DNA of 64,000 nt from Nocardia seriolae NBRC 15557. GTDB taxonomy: Bacteria; Actinomycetota; Actinomycetes; Mycobacteriales; Mycobacteriaceae. Location: assembly GCF_007990715.1 (NCBI RefSeq), contig NZ_BJWY01000015.1:1-64000 (forward strand), read 5' to 3'. The notes beneath the pieces were generated by a model, which was not told where the DNA came from, did no database searches, and saw nothing but the letters and a program-made list of their open reading frames with translations. Positions 18,222 through 26,578 of this stretch are shown here, piece after piece. Every line of letters starts with the position of its first letter. The first letter of the stretch is position 1. The position numbers and the translations under genes were made by a program.

Positions 18222-18878
18222 TCACTTCATCCAATTTGGCTTGATGGGTAGGCCATGTGCGGCGCGGTATTCCGCGATGGCCTTGAGGTTGTCGAGCTCC
18301 AATTGGTGCCCGGCGGAGAACATCTCCCAGAAGTCGCCCACCCACACCTTGCGCTTGTCCGGCGCGGCGTCCTTGTACGGGTTCTTGTCGTAGAACGGGT
18401 GATGGCAATTCGTCCACAGCACAACCGATCCCGGCTTGTCGAACACCACCTGGGCGTCGACCACCCGCATCAGGTAGATCATCCACAGGTGCTCGCCCTG
18501 GTCCCAGGCGCAGTGGTAGTCCACGGTCATGGCGTCGGGATTGGCGACGGTGCGGGTGTAGATCTTGGTGCTCTCGCCCAGCCGGTCGTAGGAAACCCAC
18601 AGGCCCGGCTCGTCGGTCTCGGTGAAACCGCGCAGGCTGTAGGTCCACTCCTCCAGGGACCGGGTGTCGGCGAGATAGTCGTAGAGGTCCCGTGGCGGTG
18701 CGTCGATGTAGCCCTGGACGGGGCAGTAGTCGCCGAAGATCTGGTCGTGCGGGTACACCGACCGGAGCATGTCGAGGATGATCGGCGTGGTGGCCTCGCG
18801 GTCGGAGTTCTCGATGCGCAGCACGCCGGGGACGACTTCGGGAATATCGCTGAGTGCGGGCAGGGCGCTGGTGGTCAC
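18222..18878 (-). CDS. SRPBCC (START-like) fold protein
   Basis: 218 aa. The core pattern (GYIDAPPRDLYDYLADTRSL at residues ~58-77, then EEWT, a run of beta strands and a long C-terminal helix) is typical of polyketide cyclase/START-type SRPBCC proteins, which bind a hydrophobic ligand in a deep cavity. Trp/Tyr/His-rich stretches (WTNCHHPFYDKNPY) may line the pocket. The stop is 3 nt after the upstream gene's end and 10 nt before the next start, so it belongs to the operon. It may act as a cyclase, aldolase or product-binding partner of the ThDP and KAS III enzymes. Confidence 0.8.
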   Translation of the reverse strand: MTTSALPALSDIPEVVPGVLRIENSDREATTPIILDMLRSVYPHDQIFGDYCPVQGYIDAPPRDLYDYLADTRSLEEWTYSLRGFTETDEPGLWVSYDRLGESTKIYTRTVANPDAMTVDYHCAWDQGEHLWMIYLMRVVDAQVVFDKPGSVVLWTNCHHPFYDKNPYKDAAPDKRKVWVGDFWEMFSAGHQLELDNLKAIAEYRAAHGLPIKPNWMK

Positions 18879-18881
18879 GGA

Positions 18882-20582
18882 TTACCTCCTGGGTGGCGTC
18901 AGGAACGGTGTGAACGGCGGGATTTCGTCGGGGTCGCAGTCGACGGCGATGAAGGTGGGGCCCGGGCGGTCGGCGCAGTGCCGCAGCGCCGCGGCGAGCT
19001 CGGCCGGGGACTCCGGTGCGTGGGTGCACAGATCCGGGAACATGGCGGCCATGCCCGCGCCCGGATACGCGGGACGGAATCGGTTGAAGCTGTAGCGATC
19101 TCCGTAGTACAGTTGTTCGCGGGTGATGCACATGGCGTGCGCGTTGTTGTTGAGCACCACGAAGGTGACGGGCAGGCGGTGCTCGATGGCGGTGTGAATT
19201 TCCATGCCGTGCATGAAGAAGGCCCCGTCGCCGGCGATCACATAGGTCCGGCGCAGGCTCCCGTCCGGGCGGCGGTGCCGCGCGAACGCGGACCCGATCC
19301 CGGCCCCGAAGGCATAACCCATCCCGCCCATGCCGAGCGCGACGGTGAAGCGGCCGTCGCGGGGCAGCCGCAGGTGATGCACCACGGCCGCACCGGTATT
19401 GCCCGCGTCGGCGAAGACATCCGACCCCGGCGGCAGCGCGTCGTTGATGGTCTCGACCACCTCCCGGTAGCGCAGTCCCGGGCCGTCGGAGGGCGGCACC
19501 GGCAGCGGCGTCAACGAGTGTCCGGGCTCCACGCGTGGGTGCAGCGGGATGACCGGAGCGGAATCGGCCGCGCCGGAATCCAATTCGCCGATCAGTTCGG
19601 CGAGGGTCTTGGCCAGGTCGTTGCTGCCCGCGTGCCGGGTGGGCAGAAAGGGTTGCAGCGCACCGATACTGACGGTCGGCACCGCGGCGAGCGCCTCCTC
19701 CATCCCGGCCCGCGCGGTGACCGGCATGCGGGTGCCGATCAGCAGGCACAGCGCCGCGCCGTGCAGCGCGTCCAGCAGTTCCGGATTGCCCATGCTGCCC
19801 GACACGCCGCAGTAGCCCGGATCGGCGTGGTGGTAGACGTCCTTGGCGTCGGGGGCGACGCCGACGGCCGCGTCCAGGGCGGCGGCGAAGCGGGCCAGTT
19901 CGGCGCGGGCATTGTCGCGGGCCACCTGGTCACCGGCGATGATCACCAGCTTGCCGGTGGCGCGGGCCCCGCGCACGATGTCCAGCACCCGCCACAGGCT
20001 CTCGATCTCCCGGCGGTAGGCGTGCGAGGGCGGCACGAAATCCGGGGCCACCAGGTCGGCCTGCTGAATGTCCTTGGGCAGCAACAGCACCGCGGGTCCG
20101 CCGCGCCGCGCCGCGGTGACCGCGTGGGTGAGGTGCGCGGGCAGGTCGGCGGGGGCCTCGACGCGCGCGCAGTACCGAGAGATCGGCGTGAACAGCGCGA
20201 CCGCGTCGAAGGCGCCGGCCTGCCCGCTCGAATCCTGAAAAGCGCCCTTGCCCTCCAGGACCGTCGGGGGCTGCCCGACCAATGCCAGCACCGGGACCCG
20301 CGAGGCGAACGCCTCGGCCAGTCCGGCCACCAGATTCACGGCCCCGCCGCCGGAGGTGGCGCACACCACCCCGATCCCCGAGGTGGAGCGGGCGTAGCCG
20401 TCGGCCATGGTGGCGGCCGCGAACTCGTGTTTGGCGACCACCGCGGTGATCAGCTTCCGATGCTCGAACGCCGCGTCGTAGAGATCTTCGATATTGGCCC
20501 CGCCGACCCCGAAGATGTGCCCGACACCCAGCGCCGAAACCGCCTTGACCAGGTGGTCCGCTACCCGTGTTCCGCTGTGCAT
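18882..20582 (-). CDS. Thiamine-diphosphate-dependent enzyme (acetolactate synthase-like)
   Basis: 566 aa, ATG 20582. All three ThDP domains are present: the PYR domain with the catalytic Glu in AKHEFAAATMADGYAR (near residue 52), a central domain, and the PP domain with GDGAFFMHGMEIHTA ending in NNN (Mg-ThDP motif GDG-x(~24)-NN). Such enzymes decarboxylate a 2-oxo acid and transfer the acyl anion to an aldehyde or ketone. As the first gene of a four-gene operon it probably makes an acyloin or 2-hydroxy-ketone that is then extended and aminated. It is not in an ilv context and has no small subunit nearby. Confidence 0.9.
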   Translation of the reverse strand: MHSGTRVADHLVKAVSALGVGHIFGVGGANIEDLYDAAFEHRKLITAVVAKHEFAAATMADGYARSTSGIGVVCATSGGGAVNLVAGLAEAFASRVPVLALVGQPPTVLEGKGAFQDSSGQAGAFDAVALFTPISRYCARVEAPADLPAHLTHAVTAARRGGPAVLLLPKDIQQADLVAPDFVPPSHAYRREIESLWRVLDIVRGARATGKLVIIAGDQVARDNARAELARFAAALDAAVGVAPDAKDVYHHADPGYCGVSGSMGNPELLDALHGAALCLLIGTRMPVTARAGMEEALAAVPTVSIGALQPFLPTRHAGSNDLAKTLAELIGELDSGAADSAPVIPLHPRVEPGHSLTPLPVPPSDGPGLRYREVVETINDALPPGSDVFADAGNTGAAVVHHLRLPRDGRFTVALGMGGMGYAFGAGIGSAFARHRRPDGSLRRTYVIAGDGAFFMHGMEIHTAIEHRLPVTFVVLNNNAHAMCITREQLYYGDRYSFNRFRPAYPGAGMAAMFPDLCTHAPESPAELAAALRHCADRPGPTFIAVDCDPDEIPPFTPFLTPPRR

Positions 20583-20674
20583 GGGCGCTTCCCTTCGGTA
20601 GCCACCACCGGTGCCTCACCCGAGATACGAATGCGAGTCATGAGCGGTTCAATCTCCGCTTTTCGCGACAAGTC

Positions 20675-20704
20675 TTGCGGTGTACGTATACATCTACGTA
20701 TAGT
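20675..20704 (+). promoter_or_regulatory. EXLDI-gene promoter with two direct repeats
   Basis: A TTGCGG (20675-20680) and TATAGT (20699-20704) pair is separated by 18 nt and ends 7 nt before ATG 20712, so the message may be leaderless. Two copies of TACGTATA (20683-20690 and 20695-20702), 12 nt apart, fill the spacer and overlap the -10. This is a natural operator layout for the ribbon-helix-helix protein encoded next to it. Confidence 0.6.
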
Positions 20705-20711
20705 TGGAGTC

Positions 20712-21227
20712 ATGCCGAACAAGACGATTTACGTATCCGATGATGACCTCAAGCTGTTTCAGCGCGCGCAGGAGCTGGTCGGGGGCAATCTGTCGGGCGC
20801 GATCGTGACGGCACTGCGGCGCTTCATCGAGCTCGAAGAGGGCCGTCAAGAGGGCTACGAAGAGGTGGTCCTCAAGGTCGGCAAGGACGGGGTGCGGCAG
20901 GTCCGCTTCTCCGGCGCCCTGCTGACCCACTGGCACCAGATGGCCAACGAGCGCATCGAGGACATCCGGGTGTACCGCACACGCAAGGGCGCGTACGCGG
21001 TGCACAGCCACTTCTCCAACTGGTCGGAGTTCCCGACCGACACCAATCCGCTCAAGGACTGGCGGCAGTGGCGGCGCTTTCTCGGTCTGGGCGAACAGGA
21101 TTGGGGTGATTTTACCCTGGAGGTCTACGACACCCTCGACGACCTGAAGGGCGAGATCCCCGACAACCTCTACGCCCGCGTCGTGGACGCCACCGCGCAC
21201 CCGCAGGTCGAGGATCTCGATATCTGA
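20712..21227 (+). CDS. EXLDI-family protein with ribbon-helix-helix N-terminus
   Basis: 171 aa, ATG 20712. Residues 1-45 (KTIYVSDDDLKLFQRAQ...ALRRFIEL) look like a ribbon-helix-helix DNA-binding fold. The remainder is a conserved domain of unknown role with aromatic-rich WRQWRRFLGL. The protein ends in VEDLDI, which fits the C-terminal E-x-L-D-I signature that names TIGR04342. Members sit beside DrrAB-type ABC exporters in actinobacteria, as here. I infer a repressor of its own promoter and of the exporter genes. Confidence 0.75.
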   Translation: MPNKTIYVSDDDLKLFQRAQELVGGNLSGAIVTALRRFIELEEGRQEGYEEVVLKVGKDGVRQVRFSGALLTHWHQMANERIEDIRVYRTRKGAYAVHSHFSNWSEFPTDTNPLKDWRQWRRFLGLGEQDWGDFTLEVYDTLDDLKGEIPDNLYARVVDATAHPQVEDLDI

Positions 21228-21312
21228 TCGAAAAACCCTGTAGCGCAACTGAATAGCTGGATTCGAAAACTTTGATCGCAAGCCTCGGCGGTCACGGCGT
21301 GGATGACGTATG

Positions 21313-21338
21313 CATTCATGCCTACTTATTGATGAATG
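21313..21338. promoter_or_regulatory. Inverted repeat upstream of the DrrA-like gene
   Basis: CATTCAT (21313-21319) and ATGAATG (21332-21338) form a 7-bp inverted repeat with a 12-nt A/T-rich centre, ending 11 nt before ATG 21350. The surroundings are markedly less G+C-rich than the genes. It may be an operator or a hairpin over the ribosome site. Confidence 0.45.
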
Positions 21339-21349
21339 AGAGGGGAGTC

Positions 21350-22306
21350 ATGAACCACCCCGGAACGGCGGCCATCGCGGTCACCGGCCTCTGCAAATCC
21401 TTCGGCGAGCACATCGTGCTCGACCGCATCGACTTCGACGTCCCGGAAGGCACCGTCTACTCGCTGCTCGGCCCCAATGGCGCGGGCAAGACCACCACCG
21501 TCGAGATTCTGTCCACGCTCAAGCACCCCGATGGCGGCGAAATCACCGTCGGCGGACACGATCTCGCCACCGACCCCGACGGGGTCCGCTCGGCCATCGG
21601 CGTCACCGGGCAGTTCTCGGCCGTCGACGAACTGCTGACCGGGCGCGAGAACCTGCTGCTCATGGGCGACCTACACCATCTGCCGCGGGCCGAAAGCCGC
21701 AGGCTCGCAGCCGAACTGCTGAGCAAGTTCGATCTGGAGGAGGCGGGCGACAAGATCGCGTCGAGCTACTCCGGCGGCATGACCCGCCGCCTGGACCTGG
21801 CCATGACCCTGGTCGGCGACCCGCGCATCATCTTCCTCGACGAGCCCACCGTGGGCCTGGATCCGCGCAGCCGCCGGGCCATGTGGGACATCATCCGCGA
21901 TCTCACCGGGCGCGGCGTCACCATCTTCCTGACCACCCAGTACCTGGAGGAGGCCGACCAACTGGCCGACCGCATCGCGGTACTGCATCGGGGCCGGCTG
22001 GTCGCCGAGGGCACCGCGGATCAGCTCAAGCGCCTGGTGCCCGGCGGCCACATCCGGCTGGACTTCGGCGTGCGCGACGAATTCGATGCCGCCGCACTGT
22101 TGTTCGGCAATGCCGCGCAGGTGAACGGCGATCTCACGCTGGCCATCCCGAGCGACGGCGCGGTGCGATCGGTGCGCGAGGTGATCGACCGCCTCGACAG
22201 CGCCGGGGTGGAACCGGCCGGGCTGTCAGTGCACACCCCCGATCTCGACGACGTATTCCTGGCCCTCACCGGTGGCCACGTTCCGGAGCAGGAGACCTCC
22301 CGATGA
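21350..22306 (+). CDS. DrrA-type ABC transporter ATP-binding protein
   Basis: 318 aa from ATG 21350, preceded by GAGGGGAG. Walker A GPNGAGKTT, Q-loop, signature YSGGM and Walker B IIFLDEPTVGLD are present, followed by the extended C-terminal domain of drug-exporter ATPases. The stop overlaps the permease start as ATGA (22303-22306). With the next gene it forms an exporter of the daunorubicin-resistance type, probably for a small hydrophobic compound. An EXLDI protein precedes it. Confidence 0.92.
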   Translation: MNHPGTAAIAVTGLCKSFGEHIVLDRIDFDVPEGTVYSLLGPNGAGKTTTVEILSTLKHPDGGEITVGGHDLATDPDGVRSAIGVTGQFSAVDELLTGRENLLLMGDLHHLPRAESRRLAAELLSKFDLEEAGDKIASSYSGGMTRRLDLAMTLVGDPRIIFLDEPTVGLDPRSRRAMWDIIRDLTGRGVTIFLTTQYLEEADQLADRIAVLHRGRLVAEGTADQLKRLVPGGHIRLDFGVRDEFDAAALLFGNAAQVNGDLTLAIPSDGAVRSVREVIDRLDSAGVEPAGLSVHTPDLDDVFLALTGGHVPEQETSR

Positions 22307-23064
22307 GCACCGCATTCGCCGACTCGAAAACCATGCTGCGCCGGAACCTGTTGCACGCCAAGCGGTATCCGGGGATGACCTTCGCGCTGGTCATCATGCC
22401 GGTGTTCCTGCTGCTGCTGTTCAACTTCGTCTTCGGCAGCGCGCTGAAATCCTCCACCGGCGGCAGGTACATCGACTACCTGGCGCCCGGCATGATGCTG
22501 ATCATCCCGGCGTACATGGTCGCGGGCGTCGCGGTCGGCATGGCCACCGATATGACCAAGGGCATCAGCAATCGCTTTCGCACCATGCGCTTCTCGCACG
22601 CCTCGGTGCTGACCGGGCAGGTGGTGGGCACCCTCATTCAGGGCCTGCTGGGCGTGACCGCCATGACCCTGACGGCCTTGGCCATCGGCTTCCGCCCGAA
22701 CGCCAACCCGCTGGAATGGGTGGCGGCCTTCGGCCTCATCGCGCTCACCATCTTCGCGCTGAACTGGCTCGGCGTCGGCTTCGGCCTGATCGCCCAGACC
22801 CCGGAGAGCGCGTCGAACATGCCCACGCCGATCCTGTTCCTGCCCTTCCTGGGCAGCGGCCTGGTGCCCACCGACACCATGCCGGCCGGGGTGCAGCAAT
22901 TCGCCGAGTACCAGCCGTTCACGCCGATCACCGAGACCCTGCGCGGGCTGCTGATGGGCGGGCCGATCGGGCACAACGGCATCCTGGCGATCGGCTGGCT
23001 GGTGGTGATCGGCGTGGCCGGATACTTCTGGTCCACATCGACCTTCCGCCGCAAGACCAAGTAA
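22303..23064 (+). CDS. DrrB-type ABC-2 permease
   Basis: 253 aa with six membrane helices (first one at about residues 25-45). Conserved ABC-2 features: GMMLIIPAYMVAGVAVGMATDM and a C-terminal PFTPITETLRGLL motif typical of DrrB/NodJ permeases. It is translated by coupling to the ATPase gene and forms the membrane half of the exporter. A strong hairpin follows. Confidence 0.92.
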   Translation: MSTAFADSKTMLRRNLLHAKRYPGMTFALVIMPVFLLLLFNFVFGSALKSSTGGRYIDYLAPGMMLIIPAYMVAGVAVGMATDMTKGISNRFRTMRFSHASVLTGQVVGTLIQGLLGVTAMTLTALAIGFRPNANPLEWVAAFGLIALTIFALNWLGVGFGLIAQTPESASNMPTPILFLPFLGSGLVPTDTMPAGVQQFAEYQPFTPITETLRGLLMGGPIGHNGILAIGWLVVIGVAGYFWSTSTFRRKTK

Positions 23065-23089
23065 TCGCAGGACCAAGGCGGGACAGCGC

Positions 23090-23123
23090 GACGGCGCACT
23101 CCTCATCGGGGTGCGCCGTCTTT
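23090..23123. terminator. Shared terminator between drrB-like gene and anti-sigma gene
   Basis: A perfect 10-bp stem (23090-23099 with 23111-23120) and an 11-nt loop are followed by TTT on the + strand. It lies 25 nt after the permease stop and 12 nt from the end of the convergent anti-sigma gene. Confidence 0.7.
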
Positions 23124-23132
23124 CCTGCGGCC

Positions 23133-23858
23133 TCAGATATTCGCTGCCAGTAGGACGTTCCCCGACATGTTGCGGATCTCGACCGTCTTCAACTGATCCG
23201 GCGACACCGAGGTGGTGCCGTCCGGGGTCAGCACCTGGCCCGGCTTGACCGTCCACTCGGCGAGCTTGGACTGCACGCCGTCCTCGCGGGTCACCCACAG
23301 CGACAGCGTCCACAGGTACCCCTCGTCGTCCTTGTCGGTGGCGGGCGGGTACTTGCACCACATGTCCACCCGGGTCTGGCCGTTGACGGTGATCACCTTG
23401 AAGGTGGCCTGAATCGGGGTCGCGGACTGCGGCTTCAGCGGGCCCTGCGCCACCACCTGCTGCACCACCGCCGGGGTCTGCTCGCGGGCCACGGTGGCGG
23501 TCACCGGCACCGCGATCATCACCGCCGCGGCCGCCGCCACTGGTCCGCCGAGCGTCCACCATCGCCTTCGGCGCCGCCGTTTGACGGCCTGCGCCGCCAG
23601 CGTCGGCAGTAACCGCTCGGGCGGCGGCGGTACGGTGGCGGGCGGATCCTCCTGCGCCGCAAGCGACAGCGCGGTATCGGTGTCCACCAGCGCCAGCAAC
23701 CCGGGCAGCCCGGCCAGTTTCGACACCGCCGTGCGGCACGCGTCGCATCCGATCAGATGATCCTCGTACTCGCGGCGGTCGTCCCGGGCGAGAGCACCGA
23801 GCACGTACGCGCCATCCCAGGTGGTGTAGCCATCGCACAGCTCATGGCCCTCGGTCAT
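23133..23858 (-). CDS. Zinc-finger anti-sigma factor
   Basis: 241 aa from ATG 23858, overlapping the sigma gene stop as ATGA. The cytoplasmic N-terminus carries an H-x3-C-x2-C zinc-binding anti-sigma motif (DHLIGCDAC, about residues 33-41). A basic stretch RRRRRRWW precedes one membrane helix (about 103-122), and the outer C-terminal domain of about 110 residues is the probable signal sensor. It should bind and silence the ECF sigma factor encoded just upstream until released by an envelope or redox signal. Confidence 0.88.
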   Translation of the reverse strand: MTEGHELCDGYTTWDGAYVLGALARDDRREYEDHLIGCDACRTAVSKLAGLPGLLALVDTDTALSLAAQEDPPATVPPPPERLLPTLAAQAVKRRRRRRWWTLGGPVAAAAAVMIAVPVTATVAREQTPAVVQQVVAQGPLKPQSATPIQATFKVITVNGQTRVDMWCKYPPATDKDDEGYLWTLSLWVTREDGVQSKLAEWTVKPGQVLTPDGTTSVSPDQLKTVEIRNMSGNVLLAANI

Positions 23859-24361
23859 CTCGTCACCCCCATCTCCTGCAGCACCAATCGCAATGCCCGC
23901 ATGCCGTAGTGCATCCGGGACTTGACCGTGCCCTCCGGGATTTCCAGCTCCTCCGAAATCTGGTGGGTGGAAAGCCCCCGGTAGTAGGCACGGACGATCA
24001 CGTCGCGGTGATCGATGCTCAGGCGCGCCAGCGCATCGGCCACCAGCCATCCGTCCAGAGCCCGATCCGTCTTGTCCGGTTCGGGGACCTCCGGCGGGTG
24101 GTCGGTGCGGAACTCGCGCCGACTGCGCGCGCTGCGGTGCTCGTCCACGGCCAGATTACGGGCCACCGTGAACAGCCACGCCCGCGCCGAGGTCGTCGTC
24201 TGGTCCAGCACATTGGGCCGCTGCCAGGCGCGCAGCAGTGTCTCCTGCACGATGTCCTCGGCGCGGCCCGGATCCCCGACCAACCCATAGGTGTAGCGCC
24301 ACAGTGCCGCCGCGTGCTCGTCGTAGAGCGCGCGGAGCAATGCGGCCTGATCCTCCGGCAT
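23855..24361 (-). CDS. ECF-type RNA polymerase sigma factor
   Basis: 168 aa from ATG 24361; an in-frame GTG at 24421 would add 20 low-complexity residues. Region 2 (LWRYTYGLVGDPGRAEDIVQ and following LLRAWQ) and region 4 (YRGLSTHQISEELEIPEGTV followed by KSRMHYG) are complete, and there is no C-terminal extension. It directs RNA polymerase to a small regulon and is held by the anti-sigma factor translated from the overlapping downstream gene. The promoters it recognises are unknown; the 24362-24536 gap holds no other gene. Confidence 0.9.
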   Translation of the reverse strand: MPEDQAALLRALYDEHAAALWRYTYGLVGDPGRAEDIVQETLLRAWQRPNVLDQTTTSARAWLFTVARNLAVDEHRSARSRREFRTDHPPEVPEPDKTDRALDGWLVADALARLSIDHRDVIVRAYYRGLSTHQISEELEIPEGTVKSRMHYGMRALRLVLQEMGVTR

Positions 24362-24536
24362 CGCGCTAACCCGTCTCTCCGCGCCTTTTGCCGACGGCTG
24401 GGAGCCACTCCGGTCGATCACCGGACCGGCGGTTCGGAGCCGCTCGGGTTCTGGGCGTACCCGGGGAGTTACCCATACGGCACCAGATCAGTTGTCCCGT
24501 ACCGGACGGCATGTAGGCCATACCGTTTCCACGATC

Positions 24537-25151
24537 CTAGTTGCGTTCTAGTTCGATCGGGTGTGTGGCCAGCAGGGACAGGGGTAGCGGCTGGCGGCGC
24601 AGGACCTGTGCCCACAGGTCGCCGCGACCGGCCAGGGGGTCGGTGGGCAGGGCCGACAGCACGATCCAATCGCCGCGGTCCAGTTCGCCTTCCAGCTGCC
24701 CGAAGGTCCACCCGGCGTAGCCCGCGAAGACGCGCAGGCCCTCGATCAGGCCCTCGATCTGATCCGGATCCGAGTCCAGGTCCACCAGGGCGACGCGGCC
24801 GTCGACCCGGCGCACGCCCGACAGCCCGGCGATGGACGCACCCACCTTGACGGTGGCCAGGCACAGGGCCGCATCGCGTTTCACTGGACCGCCGATGTAG
24901 AGCGCGCGCGGCCCGGCGGCGAGTTCGGACCAGTTGGGGAGCACATCGTGCAGGGCGGTATCGCTGGGCTTGTTCAGAACCACGCCCCAGGTGCCGCCGT
25001 CATTGTGTTCGAGAATGTAGACCACCGAGCGACGGAACGACGGCTCTACGAGATCGGTTGCGGACACCAGCAGTGTGCCAGGCCGAACTACCTGGTCCTC
25101 GTGCCGGAATTCGCGTCGAGAACGGTCACCGTGTTCGTCTGCGCGTGCCAC
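24537..25151 (-). CDS. YqgE/AlgH family protein (UPF0301)
   Basis: 204 aa, GTG 25151. Family blocks are clear: VRPGTLLVSATDLVEPSF, SVVYILEHNDGGTWGVVLNKP, YIGGPVKRDAALCLA, and the ending WAQVLRRQPLPLSLLATHP. It is very close in layout to Rv0038 of M. tuberculosis. The biochemical role is unknown; the name AlgH comes from alginate regulation in Pseudomonas, which does not apply here. Confidence 0.93.
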   Translation of the reverse strand: MARADEHGDRSRREFRHEDQVVRPGTLLVSATDLVEPSFRRSVVYILEHNDGGTWGVVLNKPSDTALHDVLPNWSELAAGPRALYIGGPVKRDAALCLATVKVGASIAGLSGVRRVDGRVALVDLDSDPDQIEGLIEGLRVFAGYAGWTFGQLEGELDRGDWIVLSALPTDPLAGRGDLWAQVLRRQPLPLSLLATHPIELERN

Positions 25152-25217
25152 TCCGCCATCATCGCACTGACACAGGCTGATTGCTGCGCTAAATTGCCCT
25201 CCGCTTCGCTCCGGACG

Positions 25218-25356
25218 GGTTCGCGGCCCCGAAGTCTCGATTCTTCCCTCCCTCCGCTCCTCCGCTTCGCTCCCTCTGCTCCTCCGCTTCGCTCCCTCCG
25301 CTCCTCCGCTTCGCTCCCCCGCTCCAGTCAGTCCAGAATCGAGACGGCCGCGAACC
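25218..25356. repeat. Palindromic intergenic element with 22-bp arms and internal tandem repeats
   Basis: The left arm consists of GGTTCGCGGCC (25218-25228) and GTCTCGATTCT (25234-25244), split by 5 nt. The right arm is its exact complement without the gap: AGAATCGAGAC (25335-25345) then GGCCGCGAACC (25346-25356). Between them lie three copies of TCCGCTTCGCTCC at a 22-nt period (25261, 25283, 25305); a fourth copy sits just outside at 25200. It contains no ORF. It looks like a miniature mobile or structural repeat dropped between yqgE-like and plsC-like genes. Confidence 0.75.
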
Positions 25357-25398
25357 TTTGGGTAGCTGTCCAGTCGGGTTCGTGTTTAGGTGATCGGT

Positions 25399-26160
25399 AT
25401 GGAACGTCCCGAGGTGCTCCTCGAGAACAGCGATGCCGTCTACGACTTCTATCGTGATCACCAGCAGAACCTGCTGAAGGCGCGGGCGGCGTACTGGCTA
25501 CTGGGGCGTCGCTACCGGCCGCGCGTGGACTACGCGCCCGAGGCGCGGGAACGGCTGCGGGAGTTCATCTCCCAGGGGCGGCCGCTGCTCATCTCGGTCA
25601 ACCATCTCTCGCAGCTGGATCCGTACACGGTCGCCGCCGCGGCCTGGGGCAGCGGGCTGCGGCCGGTCATCGGGCGCACCCGGGTGCTGGCCAAGGACGA
25701 GCTGTTCGTCGAGCCCAAGCTGCGCGGCCGCATCGACATGATGGGCGGCATCCCGGTCTTCCGCGGCAAGGACCACGGGCTGCGGGCGGTGAACGCGGCC
25801 GGGCAGCGCATGATCGACATCTGCGCCGAGCGCATGGCGCGCGGGGACGGGGTGGCGGTGTTCCCGGAGGGCACCTGCAATGACGTGGACCCGACGCAGG
25901 TGCAGCAGGTCGGAACCGGCATCGGGCACATCGCCTTCCGGGCCAAGAAGCTCGGGGCGGAACCGGTGCTGGTGAGTCTGGGATTGAGTTACGGGCCGCG
26001 GCCGGATCCCAGGGTGGAGCCCTCCAAGGAGGAGGCGCACTCGGCCAGCTTCTATTTCGGTGTGCCGGTGGCGGAACTGCCGACCAAGCCCGCCGAGATC
26101 ACGCGGGTGGTGCGCGACGAACTACAGGTCGCGCTGGATGGTGCGGTGAAGGCGTACTAG
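25399..26160 (+). CDS. 1-acyl-sn-glycerol-3-phosphate acyltransferase-like (PlsC family)
   Basis: 253 aa from ATG 25399 (AGG 8 nt upstream; GTG 25390 is an alternative). Acyltransferase motifs: NHLSQLD (the NHxxxxD box), GGIPVFRGKDHG, and FPEGTCND (block III). It transfers an acyl chain to lysophosphatidate or a related acceptor in phospholipid or glycolipid synthesis. There is no strong membrane helix, so it is probably peripheral. Its TAG stop shares the CTAG at 26157-26160 with the convergent GNAT gene. Confidence 0.85.
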   Translation: MERPEVLLENSDAVYDFYRDHQQNLLKARAAYWLLGRRYRPRVDYAPEARERLREFISQGRPLLISVNHLSQLDPYTVAAAAWGSGLRPVIGRTRVLAKDELFVEPKLRGRIDMMGGIPVFRGKDHGLRAVNAAGQRMIDICAERMARGDGVAVFPEGTCNDVDPTQVQQVGTGIGHIAFRAKKLGAEPVLVSLGLSYGPRPDPRVEPSKEEAHSASFYFGVPVAELPTKPAEITRVVRDELQVALDGAVKAY

Positions 26161-26480
26161 CTCTGGGGTAGGTTCAGGCGCTGTCTGGACCACTGCGGCA
26201 CCAAAGCCAGGTAGTCGGGCCGGGATTCGACGAAGTGGTGCACCATCGGGCACAGCGGCAGGATGCCGTAGCCCTCGTCCCGGGTCTGATCCAGCGCGCC
26301 CTGGACCAGCTTGCGCCCGTAGCCCAGGCCCTCGAACTGCGGATATATCTCGGTGTGCACGAAGGCCCGCTCGTTCGCGGTGTCCTGGTAGGAGGTGACA
26401 CCGGCGAGGTATCCGTCGACGTACAACTCGAACCGATCCAGTGCGGCGTTCTTGCGGACCTCGATCGACTCACTCGACAT
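26157..26480 (-). CDS. Small GNAT-like acetyltransferase (YjdJ/PF14542 type)
   Basis: 107 aa from ATG 26480. The compact fold has RFELYVDGYLAGVTSY, the acetyl-CoA loop FEGLGYGRKLVQGALD, and the ending LPLCPMVHHFVESRPDYLALVP, the hallmark of the short GCN5-like family that is about 90-110 aa long. The substrate is unknown. It overlaps the plsC-like gene tail to tail by four bases. Confidence 0.85.
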   Translation of the reverse strand: MSSESIEVRKNAALDRFELYVDGYLAGVTSYQDTANERAFVHTEIYPQFEGLGYGRKLVQGALDQTRDEGYGILPLCPMVHHFVESRPDYLALVPQWSRQRLNLPQS

Positions 26481-26578
26481 AAGTGCGACGTTAGTGCGCC
26501 CGCCACGGCAATTTGTCCGTTTGGCCGAAGGGTGACGCCGGGCGTGTCGCTTCCCACATCGATGATCAGAATGTATGG

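Noticed and set aside
18255-20650. Long + strand frame across the ThDP/SRPBCC genes leading into the EXLDI gene
   Set aside because: Only the last 171 codons, from ATG 20712, are a recognisable protein. The rest is antisense of the operon.
25260-25317. Short tandem repeats as a possible CRISPR array
   Set aside because: The period is 22 bp with no distinct unique spacers and no cas genes nearby.
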